64,000 bases of DNA, taken from contig JAFLCX010000004.1 of assembly GCA_017302635.1 (NCBI GenBank), positions 1 to 64,000 on the forward strand, written 5' to 3'. The position numbers and the translations under genes are program-made. The notes under the pieces were generated by a model. That model searched no databases. It was not told the DNA's origin and saw only the letters and a program-made list of their open reading frames with translations. The stretch is from Hyphomicrobiales bacterium (GTDB lineage Bacteria; Pseudomonadota; Alphaproteobacteria; Rhizobiales; Beijerinckiaceae). Below are positions 56,334-64,000 of this stretch, piece after piece. Within the stretch, counting starts at the first letter, position 1, and every line of letters begins with the position of its first letter.

Positions 56334-59220
56334 GAAGCGCCCTCCCCTCCGGATCGAGAAAGACGGGCGAGACAATGCGGGCCAAGACCCGCTCGCCCGG
56401 CATGGGAATGGTGACAACCTCACCCATCCGATTGCGGCCATCTTTCAGCATGGCCAGCGCGAAGCCGCGCCCGAGATTGGGGCTGAAATAGGCGCTGGTG
56501 ACATGCCCCTGCGCCGCGATGCCAGTCGAAGGCTCGTGTTGCAGAATGATCTGCGCCCCCTCCTCCAGCACCACCGCCGGATCGTCAGGCAGCAAACCAA
56601 CCAGTTGCTTGCGCCCCTTGGCTAAAAGATCGGGCCGCGCGAGCCCGCGCTTGCCGATGAAATCGCGCGGGGCTTTCCCCATTGCCCAGCCGAGGCCGAG
56701 ATCGTGCGGTGTCACGGTGCCATCGGTCTCCTGCCCGATGATGATATAACCCTTCTCTGCGCGCAGGATATGCATCGCCTCCAGCCCATAGAGCCCGCCG
56801 CCGAGGCCCTCGGCACGAGCCAGCAGAGCCTCCATCGCAAAGAACCCGAAATCGGCCGGCACATTCACCTCGAAGCCGCGTTCCCCGGTGAAACTCGCAC
56901 GCATCAGGCGACAGGGCACGCCCGTCAGTCGCCCTTCGCGGATGGTCATATGCGGCATGGCATCCGCAGCGACATTGATGCCCTCGATCAGCGGCGCGAT
57001 CACCTCGCGCGCCTTCGGCCCCTGCACCGCGATCACCGCCCAATGTTCTGTGACGGGAGCGAGGAAGCAATCGAGATCGATAAACTCAGTCTGGCGGTAG
57101 TCTTCCAGCAGATGCAGCACCTTGCCCACACCACCGGTCGTGGTCGTGATGTGGAAGCGCTGATCCGAAAGCCTCGCGACAATGCCATCCTCGATCAGGA
57201 AACCGGCCTCGTTCAGCATGAGCGCATAGCGGCACCGACCGGGAGCCAGATTGGCAACGGGGTTCGCATAGATGCGATCGAGAAAGGCCGCCGCATCACG
57301 CCCCGTCACCTCGATCTTGCCCAATGTCGAGGCGTCAAAAATCCCGACATGCTCGCGCACCGTCCGGGTTTCTCGCTGCACCGCAGCCTTGACGCTCTCG
57401 CCCGCGCGCGGAAAGGCGTGCGCGCGCTTCCACAGGCCAATATCCTCGAACACGGCGCCGCGTTTCTCGGCGAGATCATGCATCGGCGTGCGGCGGATAG
57501 GGTCGAAGAGCTCGGCCCGGTAAGCGCCAGCCAGCGTGCCGAAAGTCACAGGCACATAGGGCATGCGGAAGGTCGTATGACCTGTTTTCGGAAGACTTTG
57601 CGACAGTGATTCCGCTGCGATCGACAAGGCGTTGATGTTGCTGGTTTTCCCCTGATCCGTCGCCATGCCGGTGGTCGTATAGCGCTTCACATGTTCAATG
57701 GAGCGGAAGCCTTCTCGCGTCGCAAGACGAATGTCGCGGGCTGTGACGTCGTTCTGGAAATCGACGAAAGCCAAGGCTGATTTGTCGTCGTTTCCGGGCA
57801 GCAGGCCCAAAGCCGCGCCACGCAACTCGGGCGGAAAATCGCCGGAAGCCAGGCCCGCAATGTTGATGTTTTCCGGAACCTTGTCTGGTACGAAAGCCGA
57901 AAGTGGTTCGTCCCAGCGCAGGCTGCCGCGCGCCTGCGACAGCAGATGCAGGGTGGGTGTGAAGCCACCTGAAACGAGCAGCGTATCGCAAGCAATGACT
58001 TGCGACGGCCCACGCAGATCTTGATTCTGCATCGGTGCGTAACTCACGCCCGTGACGTGCTTTTTCCCGGTTGTGCCGAGAAGCGTCAACCCGGTCTCGA
58101 CGCGAATGCCGCGCGCTTCGGCTTCCGCCCGAACGCGTTCTCCGGCATGGTCGCGCCTATCGAGAATGGCCTCGATCCGCGCGCCCCCGTCGGCCAGCGC
58201 GAAAGCAGTCCGATAGGCGGCATCCGTCGCGGTTGCGACCACGATCGCGCGACCGGGCAACACGCCATAGCGACCCTGCAAGATGTGCGCGGCGCTCGAG
58301 AGCATCACACCCGGACGATCATTGTCGGGAAAAACCAACGGCCGCTCGATCGCTCCGGTTGCGATCACGATCCGCCCCGCGCGCACCTGCCAGAGCCGCT
58401 CGCGCGGCGCATCAATCGCCGGATCGGCGAGATGGTCCGTCACCCGTTCGACGAGCCCCACAAAGCCTTGCAGGAAGAGCCCGAAGCATTGCGTGCGCGA
58501 GAGCAGACGCACATTCGGTCGCGTGCGGAGTGTTGCGATCGCCTCGTCGCGGAAGCGTGCGCCCGTGGGATCAGCCAGCAGCCAGCCGCCGAAATCATGA
58601 TCCATCTCGCATAGGATCACGCGCACCGCCGGGTTCTCCGAGGCGGAGAGCGCGGCCCTCAGTCCCGCCTCGCCCGAACCGACGACCAACACCTCACAAT
58701 GGGCAAAGAGACTCGCATAGGCATCCGGATCGGGTTCGGTCGGCGCAGCGCCAAGCCCTGCCGCACGGCGGATCAAAGGTTCGAACAGGCGGTTCCAGAA
58801 TTTGGCCTTGCCATTGATCGCGGGGCCCATGAAGGTCTTGTAGTAGAACCCTGCCGGAAACAGTGGTTTCAGCATCGAATTGATCGCACCGAGATCAAAT
58901 CCGAGGCTCGGAAACCGATTCTGGCTGCGCGCAACCAGCCCTTCGAAAAGCTCCACCTCGGTCGCACGGCAATTCGGCGTGATGCGACCGGGGCCACGAT
59001 CAACCGTGACGAGCGCGTTCGGCTCCTCAGCCCCAGCTGCGAGCACGCCACGGGGACGATGGTATTTGAAAGACCGGCCCACCAAGCTCACGCCGTTGGC
59101 CATGAGGGCCGAGGCCAGTGTGTCGCCCGGATGACCGAGATACGCCACGCCATCAAACGTGAAACTCACCCGACGGGCACGATCGAACCTACCGCCGGAG
59201 GTCGCGCGGAAGCCGCTCAT
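56326..59220 (-). CDS. soxA: sarcosine oxidase alpha subunit
   Basis: 964 residues. The N-terminal FRATSGGRFDRARRVSFTFDGVAY is a Fer2-like region. A pyridine-nucleotide fold follows (EVLVVGSGEAGLRAALSA and GRAIVVATATDAAYRTAFALADGG). The C-terminal about 370 residues form a glycine-cleavage-T (tetrahydrofolate-binding) domain (FDASTLGKIEVTGRDAAAFLDRIYAN, ERGFEVNVPADFGFF). It binds NAD and folate and passes the methyl group to THF. The start overlaps the soxD stop by 4 bp. Confidence 0.95.
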   Translation of the reverse strand: MSGFRATSGGRFDRARRVSFTFDGVAYLGHPGDTLASALMANGVSLVGRSFKYHRPRGVLAAGAEEPNALVTVDRGPGRITPNCRATEVELFEGLVARSQNRFPSLGFDLGAINSMLKPLFPAGFYYKTFMGPAINGKAKFWNRLFEPLIRRAAGLGAAPTEPDPDAYASLFAHCEVLVVGSGEAGLRAALSASENPAVRVILCEMDHDFGGWLLADPTGARFRDEAIATLRTRPNVRLLSRTQCFGLFLQGFVGLVERVTDHLADPAIDAPRERLWQVRAGRIVIATGAIERPLVFPDNDRPGVMLSSAAHILQGRYGVLPGRAIVVATATDAAYRTAFALADGGARIEAILDRRDHAGERVRAEAEARGIRVETGLTLLGTTGKKHVTGVSYAPMQNQDLRGPSQVIACDTLLVSGGFTPTLHLLSQARGSLRWDEPLSAFVPDKVPENINIAGLASGDFPPELRGAALGLLPGNDDKSALAFVDFQNDVTARDIRLATREGFRSIEHVKRYTTTGMATDQGKTSNINALSIAAESLSQSLPKTGHTTFRMPYVPVTFGTLAGAYRAELFDPIRRTPMHDLAEKRGAVFEDIGLWKRAHAFPRAGESVKAAVQRETRTVREHVGIFDASTLGKIEVTGRDAAAFLDRIYANPVANLAPGRCRYALMLNEAGFLIEDGIVARLSDQRFHITTTTGGVGKVLHLLEDYRQTEFIDLDCFLAPVTEHWAVIAVQGPKAREVIAPLIEGINVAADAMPHMTIREGRLTGVPCRLMRASFTGERGFEVNVPADFGFFAMEALLARAEGLGGGLYGLEAMHILRAEKGYIIIGQETDGTVTPHDLGLGWAMGKAPRDFIGKRGLARPDLLAKGRKQLVGLLPDDPAVVLEEGAQIILQHEPSTGIAAQGHVTSAYFSPNLGRGFALAMLKDGRNRMGEVVTIPMPGERVLARIVSPVFLDPEGRALHG

Positions 59221-59495
59221 GATGCGACCTCCGGCCTGACTTCGCCCGGCTTATAGACGGCCAGAATGCGGTCGCTCACCGTATCGCGCAGCGCATTGAA
59301 GTAACGCCCGCAGCCATGCACATGCCGCCAGCGCTCGGCCGCAATGCCTTTCGGGTTTTCGCGCTCGTAGAGGAAGGCGGCATAGGCCTCATCGCTCGCA
59401 GGTTCCTCCGGGCGCATCAGATGCGCTTCGCCAGCATGGCGAAATTCGATTTCGGGACGGGGAAATCCGCAATAGGGACAGGGGATCAGCAGCAT
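59217..59495 (-). CDS. soxD: sarcosine oxidase delta subunit
   Basis: 92 residues, typical length. The zinc-binding residues are CPYC at residues 6-9 and HVHGC near residue 60. Small subunit of the SoxBDAG complex. It is separated from soxB by a 139-bp gap containing a palindromic repeat, whereas all other junctions in the operon overlap. Confidence 0.92.
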   Translation of the reverse strand: MLLIPCPYCGFPRPEIEFRHAGEAHLMRPEEPASDEAYAAFLYERENPKGIAAERWRHVHGCGRYFNALRDTVSDRILAVYKPGEVRPEVAS

Positions 59496-59519
59496 GGGCG
59501 CATCCTGCCTACACAGCCT

Positions 59520-59602
59520 TTGTCATCGCCGGGCATGACCCGGTGATCCAGCCCTTCCCATGGGTTCGATCTGGATGGCCGGTTCAAGACCGGCCATGAC
59601 AA
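59520..59602. repeat. 83-bp palindromic intergenic repeat within the sox operon
   Basis: Two 32-bp arms (59520-59551 and 59571-59602) are inverted copies with 26 of 32 bases matching. Each arm is also a small hairpin: one has stem CGCCGGG/CCCGGTG, the other GGCCGGT/ACCGGCC. A 19-bp spacer holds CCCATGGG. The pattern of GTCAT...CCGG...ATCCAG arms is like the interspersed REP-type elements common in Rhizobiales genomes. No second copy was noticed in this window. Located between soxB and soxD. Confidence 0.65.
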
Positions 59603-59634
59603 GGCCCGGAGCAGAATTCCCATACTCCTCTCCC

Positions 59635-60885
59635 TCAATGCGCCACGGCGGCCGCGGCTGCCTCGTCAATCAGTCGCCCCGTCCGGAAGCGATCGAGCGA
59701 GAAGGGCGCCGCGATCGGGTGCGGTTCGCCAGAGGCGAGCGTCGCCGCAAACACATGGCCGGAGCCTGTCGTGGCCTTGAATCCGCCCGTACCCCAGCCG
59801 CAATTGACGAACAAGCCCGGCACCGGCGTTTTACCGATGATCGGCGAGCGATCAGGCGTGACATCGACGATGCCGCCCCAGTTGCGGAGCATTTTCATGC
59901 GGCGCGTCGCCGGGAACAATTCACAGATCGCCTCCAGCGTATGCTGGGAAATGTGCAACCCGCCCGCCTGCGAATAGCTGGTATAAACGTCTGTGCCCGC
60001 GCCGATCACCAACTCGCCTTTGTCAGATTGCGACATGTAGGCGTGGATGGTGTTCGACATCGCGACACATGGCATCATGGGCTTTACGGGCTCCGAAACC
60101 AGCGCCTGCAGCGGGAAGCTCTCGATCGGCATCCGCACACCGGCCATCTCCATCAGCACGGAGGTATGCCCGGCCGCGACCACACCGACGCGTTTCGCGC
60201 CGATGAACCCCTTGCCGGTCTCGACGCCCATCACCGCGCCATCAGCGCCGCGCCGAATACCGGTGACCGGGCAATTCTCGATGATATCGACGCCCAGAGC
60301 CGCAGCTGCCCGAGCATAACCCCAGGCCACGGCATCATGCCGCGCAACGCCGCCACGCCGCTGGAGAGCCGCGCCGGTGACGGGATAGCGGATATTCTGC
60401 TCGATATTGAGCAGCGGGCAGAAGGCCTTCGCCTCCTCCGGCGTCAGCCATTCATTGTCGATGCCTGCGAGGCGATTGGCATGGACGTGGCGCTTGAGCA
60501 CCATTGTATCGTGATGATTGTGCGCAAGCATCATCACACCGCGCGGCGAATACATCACGTTGATGTTCAGCACATGGCTGAGGCTTTCCCACAATTTGAG
60601 CGAATGCTCGTAGATCGCCTCGGATTCCTCCCAGAGATAATTCGAGCGGATCACGGTTGTGTTGCGCGCCGTGTTGCCGCCGCCAAGCCAGCCTTTCTCG
60701 ACCACAGCGATGTTGCGCATGCCGAATTCGGAGGCGAGGTAATAGGCGGTCGAGAGCCCGTGACCACCTGCGCCGACGATCACGATGTCATAGAACGGCT
60801 TCGGCGCGGCCTGTTGCCAATAGGGCTGCCAGCCCTCGTGATTGGCAAAGGCTTGCCGAAGCAGGGAGAGGAAGGAAAAATGCAC
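59635..60885 (-). CDS. soxB: sarcosine oxidase beta subunit
   Basis: 416 residues. The start is a GTG at 60885, supported by the family-typical N-terminus (HFSFLSLLRQAF) and GAGGG upstream. FAD-binding motif DIVIVGAGGHGLSTAYYLASE, then VEKGWLGGGNTARNTTVIRSNYLW. GGVARHDAVAWGYARAA has the histidine region near the covalent flavin site, and the C-terminal FVNCGWGTGGFKATTGSG completes the family signature. It oxidises sarcosine. First gene of the operon, divergent from the DUF2189 gene. Confidence 0.94.
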   Translation of the reverse strand: MHFSFLSLLRQAFANHEGWQPYWQQAAPKPFYDIVIVGAGGHGLSTAYYLASEFGMRNIAVVEKGWLGGGNTARNTTVIRSNYLWEESEAIYEHSLKLWESLSHVLNINVMYSPRGVMMLAHNHHDTMVLKRHVHANRLAGIDNEWLTPEEAKAFCPLLNIEQNIRYPVTGAALQRRGGVARHDAVAWGYARAAAALGVDIIENCPVTGIRRGADGAVMGVETGKGFIGAKRVGVVAAGHTSVLMEMAGVRMPIESFPLQALVSEPVKPMMPCVAMSNTIHAYMSQSDKGELVIGAGTDVYTSYSQAGGLHISQHTLEAICELFPATRRMKMLRNWGGIVDVTPDRSPIIGKTPVPGLFVNCGWGTGGFKATTGSGHVFAATLASGEPHPIAAPFSLDRFRTGRLIDEAAAAAVAH

Positions 60886-61051
60886 GCCGCGACCCTCGAT
60901 CGGAGCGAGAATAGGGCAGTTGGGAAACGCGTGGCAAGCCGCCAGAACACACGCGAGGCTTGATGCGGATCAAGGCTTGCCGGCCGGTTTTCCAGCCCAA
61001 TGTCTTCTACAGAACAAGAAAGAAAGCCCGGATATCGAGGGAGGATACCCG

Positions 61052-61834
61052 ATGAGCGAAACTGCTGCACGCCGCGACCCCATTGTGAGGCGAATCACCC
61101 GCCACGATATCGCCGAGGCACTGGGCGCGGGCCTGCGCGATTTTCAGGCGAAGCCGATTTACGGGCTGGTGTTTGGCGGTCTTTATGCACTGGGCGGCCT
61201 TGCCATCCTGTTCTCGGTCACGGCCTTGCAGATGACCTATCTCGCCTACCCTTTGGCTGCGGGCTTCGCGCTGATCGGGCCTTTCGTGGCCGTCGGACTC
61301 TATGAGGTCAGTCGGCGGCGAGAGGCCGGCGAGGCGATCAGCTTCGGCGCATTGTGGCGCAAGGTGCGCAGCCGGTCCGAAGTGGGCTGGATGGCGTTTG
61401 TCACGCTCTTCCTGTTCATCATCTGGATGTATCAGGTGCGCCTGCTGATGGCCCTGCTGCTGGGTATCAACACGACCTTCTCGACGCTGCCTGAATTCCT
61501 GAATGTCGTGCTGACCACGCGCGAGGGGCTGATCTTTCTCGGCATCGGCAATGTGATCGGTGCAATGCTCTCGATCATCCTGTTCTCGCTGACGGTGGTT
61601 TCGTTCCCGCTGCTGCTCGATCGCGATGTCGATTTCATCACGGCCATGATCACGAGTGTCCGGGCGGTAGTCACCAGCCCCGCGCCGATGATTGTCTGGG
61701 CGATCACCATCGTCATGCTGTTAATGATTTCGGCGCTCCCGGCCTTTCTGGGACTGGTTTTGACACTGCCGGTGCTCGGCCATACGACCTGGCACCTCTA
61801 TCGCCGCATCGTCGAGGACGAGCCCGGCCTCTGA
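61052..61834 (+). CDS. DUF2189 integral membrane protein
   Basis: 260 residues from ATG 61052 with GAGGGAGGA upstream. Six hydrophobic segments in pairs: YGLVFGGLYALGGLAILFSV, ALIGPFVAVGLYEVSRR, then MAFVTLFLFIIWMYQV and a C-terminal group (MIVWAITIVMLLMISALPAF, LGLVLTLPVLGHTTWHLYR). It matches DUF2189. The function is unknown, although relatives are linked to cytochrome oxidase assembly, which I cannot confirm. Divergent from soxB. Confidence 0.85.
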   Translation: MSETAARRDPIVRRITRHDIAEALGAGLRDFQAKPIYGLVFGGLYALGGLAILFSVTALQMTYLAYPLAAGFALIGPFVAVGLYEVSRRREAGEAISFGALWRKVRSRSEVGWMAFVTLFLFIIWMYQVRLLMALLLGINTTFSTLPEFLNVVLTTREGLIFLGIGNVIGAMLSIILFSLTVVSFPLLLDRDVDFITAMITSVRAVVTSPAPMIVWAITIVMLLMISALPAFLGLVLTLPVLGHTTWHLYRRIVEDEPGL

Positions 61835-62151
61835 ATCGGCTCTGGCAGTTTGCCCAGGCATCTGGCGGGTTGCCGGGCACCCGGCCCGCGCATTGTCATG
61901 CAGCACTGGCAGGCTGCCATTTTCGGACCCCTCATGGTTGACGGATGCTTTCTGAGATCACGCGAAATCGTATGCGAAGTGAAAGATCTCGTTCAACATG
62001 CCGTTTTCATTTCCAATATTTTTCAGTGACTTAACGGAATTCTTGTCTCCATGCACTATAACGGTTTGCAGCAGGGCACAGCCAAAACCGTTCCGCCTTG
62101 CAACCCGGAGCCAGAACGGTGCGGGGCAACACAAGACAGATGGGGCAAGAA
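61835..62151 (+). promoter_or_regulatory. 317-bp leader region of the flagellin-like gene
   Basis: No gene is seen. A GC-rich hairpin region (GTTGCCGGGCACCCGGC) lies soon after the DUF2189 stop and may end its transcript. Near the gene a TATAAC (62057-62062) could be a -10, but no well-spaced -35 was found. No sigma-54 or sigma-28 promoter was recognised, which is unexpected for a flagellar gene. Confidence 0.3.
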
Positions 62152-63738
62152 ATGTCAGGATCTTCGATCGGTGCTTTTGCACCAAAGACGCTGGGTTTGA
62201 ACCGCAGCTTCAACATCGCGCAAAACGCGCTGAAACGCATTGCAAGCGGCAAGGCGATCACCAATCCCGCCAATCCGCAGGTCATGCTGGCACGGACAGC
62301 GCTGAACCGGATTGCCGGTCTTGATCTCGGCAACAATCGCGTGACGACGCAGCTCAGGGCCGCGAACGTGACGAATGCCATGCTTCAGCACGTGCAATCC
62401 TTGATCCAGCAGATGCAGGGCCTCGCGCATCAGGCGATGAACGCCTCCCCGGTTGCTACTCCGGTTGCCGCTGCCGGAGCCCCGGCCGCTCCGGCTGCGC
62501 CATCCGGTGCTGTGGGGGCGTTCCCCACCGCCAATATCGGGCGCGATACCATTGTGCAGGGCGCGGGTGCCGGGATGGTTCTTTCCATCACCTCGGATAG
62601 CGGCCAGAGCTTTCAGTATGTGTTTTCCGGACCCACAAACTCCACGACCTGGGGTCAGGTGGCGGATGCGTTCAACGCCGCGAATATCGGTGTGACCTTC
62701 CGTTTCGATACCGCCAACCCGGCCTCGCCGCGCATGTCGATCGAGGCGACGGATGGCAGCACCGGATTCCGGATCAACGCCAATTCCGGCCGGGAGATTG
62801 TCAACGATCTCGCAGGCATCCACTCGGCCTATGACGGCGCTTACAACAACACGCTTTTTCACTCGAATGGCGGGTCGCTGAGCAATTTCGTGGCACCCAC
62901 AGGCGCGCAGGGCATGACCTTCGGCCGAGGCGGCCATGCCGAGACAGTCCGTTTTGTCGCCACGCCGTCTGCGGGTTCGTCCGTCACCTTCACCGGCAGT
63001 GATGGCGTGACGCGGACTTGGACGGCGCAGGCGGGCGACAACTCAAGCAGCATGGCCAATGCCATCAACGCGATGGGCGGTTCGGTGATTGCCGAGCACA
63101 ACTGGCAGGGCGAAATCCGCCTGCGCGATCGTGACGGCGCGATCACGATCAGCAGCGGCACGGGTGATTTCAACCCCGCTGGCGGCGTGACCCGGTTCGA
63201 GACCTATGCGCCGCCGGTCGGAAGCCCGGCCCCTGCTCCGGGGCTGGCCCCTGCTCCCGCTGCGCCTCCGCCACCTGCCGCGTCGGCAGCGAGCCCGGTG
63301 GCAGCCGGGCTGGGCCAGCAATTCGATACGCTGAAGGCTGACCTTGCCTCGCTGCTCAACAGCTCCGGCATGCTCGGCGGACCGGCGAGCCAGATGATCG
63401 CCAACCTCCGCACGACGCTCTCGGGCATCCCATCCGGCTCAAACTGGGGCGCGGGTGTCGATCCGGCTCGGGCCCTGGCTTCCGTTCGGAGCCTCGGCGA
63501 CATGGTGCTGGAGACTTCGGCGCAGGTGGACCTGCAGACCAGCCGGCTGGCGGGCCTCCAGAAATCCGCTCAGGCTTTCGGCGGCGATCTCAAGGCCTTC
63601 GCCGATGGCGCTCTGGCGGCTGATCTCACAGGTGATAGCGCGACGGCCGCTGCAGCTCAGTTGCAGGCCCAGATCGCGGCGAAGGTCACGGGCCTCGGCG
63701 CGCAGCGCGCGAAACAACTCCTGCGCCTGCTCGGCTGA
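62152..63738 (+). CDS. flagellin-like secreted protein (orphan)
   Basis: 528 residues from ATG 62152 (GGGG six bases upstream); ATG 62140 is possible. The N-terminal helical region (about residues 15-97) mimics flagellin D0/D1: ALKRIASGKAITNPANP, then LRAANVTNAMLQHVQSLIQQMQGLAHQAMN. The C-terminal helical tail (residues about 430-528) ends IAAKVTGLGAQRAKQLLRLLG, like flagellin. Two Pro/Ala-rich linkers (about 99-122 and 345-375) flank two beta-rich segments with hook-IN-like repeats (ITSDSGQSFQYVFSG and VTFTGSDGVTRTWTAQAG). No other flagellar gene is in view. It could be a structural flagellin variant or a capsule/adhesin using the flagellin fold. Confidence 0.6.
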   Translation: MSGSSIGAFAPKTLGLNRSFNIAQNALKRIASGKAITNPANPQVMLARTALNRIAGLDLGNNRVTTQLRAANVTNAMLQHVQSLIQQMQGLAHQAMNASPVATPVAAAGAPAAPAAPSGAVGAFPTANIGRDTIVQGAGAGMVLSITSDSGQSFQYVFSGPTNSTTWGQVADAFNAANIGVTFRFDTANPASPRMSIEATDGSTGFRINANSGREIVNDLAGIHSAYDGAYNNTLFHSNGGSLSNFVAPTGAQGMTFGRGGHAETVRFVATPSAGSSVTFTGSDGVTRTWTAQAGDNSSSMANAINAMGGSVIAEHNWQGEIRLRDRDGAITISSGTGDFNPAGGVTRFETYAPPVGSPAPAPGLAPAPAAPPPPAASAASPVAAGLGQQFDTLKADLASLLNSSGMLGGPASQMIANLRTTLSGIPSGSNWGAGVDPARALASVRSLGDMVLETSAQVDLQTSRLAGLQKSAQAFGGDLKAFADGALAADLTGDSATAAAAQLQAQIAAKVTGLGAQRAKQLLRLLG

Positions 63739-63861
63739 TCGTCCTCGATCGGCGGCGCAAGACCCGGCTTCGCCCATGAAGCCGGGTATTCCGTTTGCGG
63801 AGCGCGACATGGCCCGGACGAATAGGGGCAGCGCGCGAAGCGACCTGGCGTGAGAAAAAAG

Positions 63862-63936
63862 TGGCGCGCCCTGCGGGAATCGAACCCGCCTTTACAACGT
63901 GAAAGGCTGTCGTCCTAACCGATAGACGAAGGGCGC
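63862..63936 (-). tRNA. tRNA-Glu (TTC)
   Basis: The minus strand has acceptor GCGCCCT/AGGGCGC, D-arm CGTCTATCGGTTAGGACG, anticodon loop CTTTCAC giving TTC, T-loop GGTTCGATTCC, discriminator G and an encoded CCA. Confidence 0.96.
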
Positions 63937-64000
63937 GTCGGGGGTTCCTCTAGCGAGGTTCGCTGCGTGGAGCAAGCGGGGGCCGATAAGTTTTTCGCCG

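Noticed and set aside
62031..62062. Sigma-70 promoter before the flagellin-like gene
   Set aside because: TATAAC is present, but TTAACG is 20 bp away, too far for a standard promoter.

Overview
This window looks like a chromosomal stretch from a GC-rich alphaproteobacterium, most likely of the order Hyphomicrobiales (Rhizobiales). Several lineage markers support this: mitochondrial-type complex I accessory subunits (NDUFA12, NDUFS4), a DUF2497/PopZ-like polar protein beside valS and tolC, an AapJQMP general amino-acid ABC transporter downstream of metC, a GTTC-N7-GTTC LexA box of the alphaproteobacterial type, clustered GANTC (CcrM) sites in intergenic DNA, and an adenosylcobalamin-dependent ribonucleotide reductase. 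No rRNA, CRISPR array, transposase, prophage or replication origin is visible. Five tRNA genes are present: Cys, Asn, Arg, Pro and Glu.

Layout. 1-1.0 kb: end of a DUF2155 gene and NDUFA12. 1.0-5.4 kb: a long structured leader and nrdJ. 5.4-6.8 kb: an AT-rich accessory cassette (BrnT-type toxin, HTH antitoxin, DUF2971 protein). 6.8-10.5 kb: an acyltransferase/hydroxylase pair, a LOG-family protein and a ceramidase-like membrane protein. 10.5-14 kb: xth, a Sel1-repeat protein, ilvD. 14-20.3 kb: valS, popZ-like, tolC, a PCMT-like methyltransferase and tRNA-Cys, a conserved alphaproteobacterial neighbourhood. 20.5-21.2 kb: tRNA-Asn and a cysteine-cluster protein. 21.3-27.7 kb: a photo-oxidative-stress-like module (photolyase, FAD amine oxidase-like protein, DUF1365, CFA synthase-like methyltransferase, converging on a short-chain dehydrogenase and a ChrR-like cupin protein). 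28-30.2 kb: alanyl-tRNA editing protein, mercaptopyruvate sulfurtransferase, an ICMT-like methyltransferase. 30.3-36.8 kb: aapJQMP, metC and a tiny CxxCH protein. 36.8-40.2 kb: a four-gene cell-envelope glycosylation operon (ArnT-like, GT2, LpxB-N-like, plus a PNPOx-like flavoprotein). 40.2-45.2 kb: small housekeeping genes, three regulatory curiosities, eda and gloA. 45.3-54.6 kb: a TAXI binding protein, a 5-oxoprolinase fusion and a divergent D-glutamate-cyclase-like/TRAP transporter operon. 54.7-60.9 kb: a GntR regulator and the tetrameric sarcosine oxidase operon soxBDAG. 61-64 kb: a DUF2189 membrane protein, a flagellin-like orphan and tRNA-Glu.

Functional themes. Import and catabolism of amino acids and related compounds run through the right half (Aap transporter, pyroglutamate/D-glutamate genes with TRAP transporter, sarcosine oxidase). 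Envelope and lipid modification genes are scattered on the left. Three regulatory signals stand out: a TGATCC-N18-TAATC promoter in front of a ChrR-like gene whose anti-sigma zinc ligands are largely lost, a textbook LexA box on the -10 of a 70-residue gene, and a four-hairpin leader between a candidate NrdR-controlled promoter and nrdJ. Candidates for something undescribed are the toxin-antitoxin-DUF2971 cassette, the nrdJ leader, the SOS-controlled small protein, the hairpin that hides the ribosome binding site of the small haem-motif protein, and the flagellin-like orphan. All functional assignments come from reading motifs and gene order; no database search was run.
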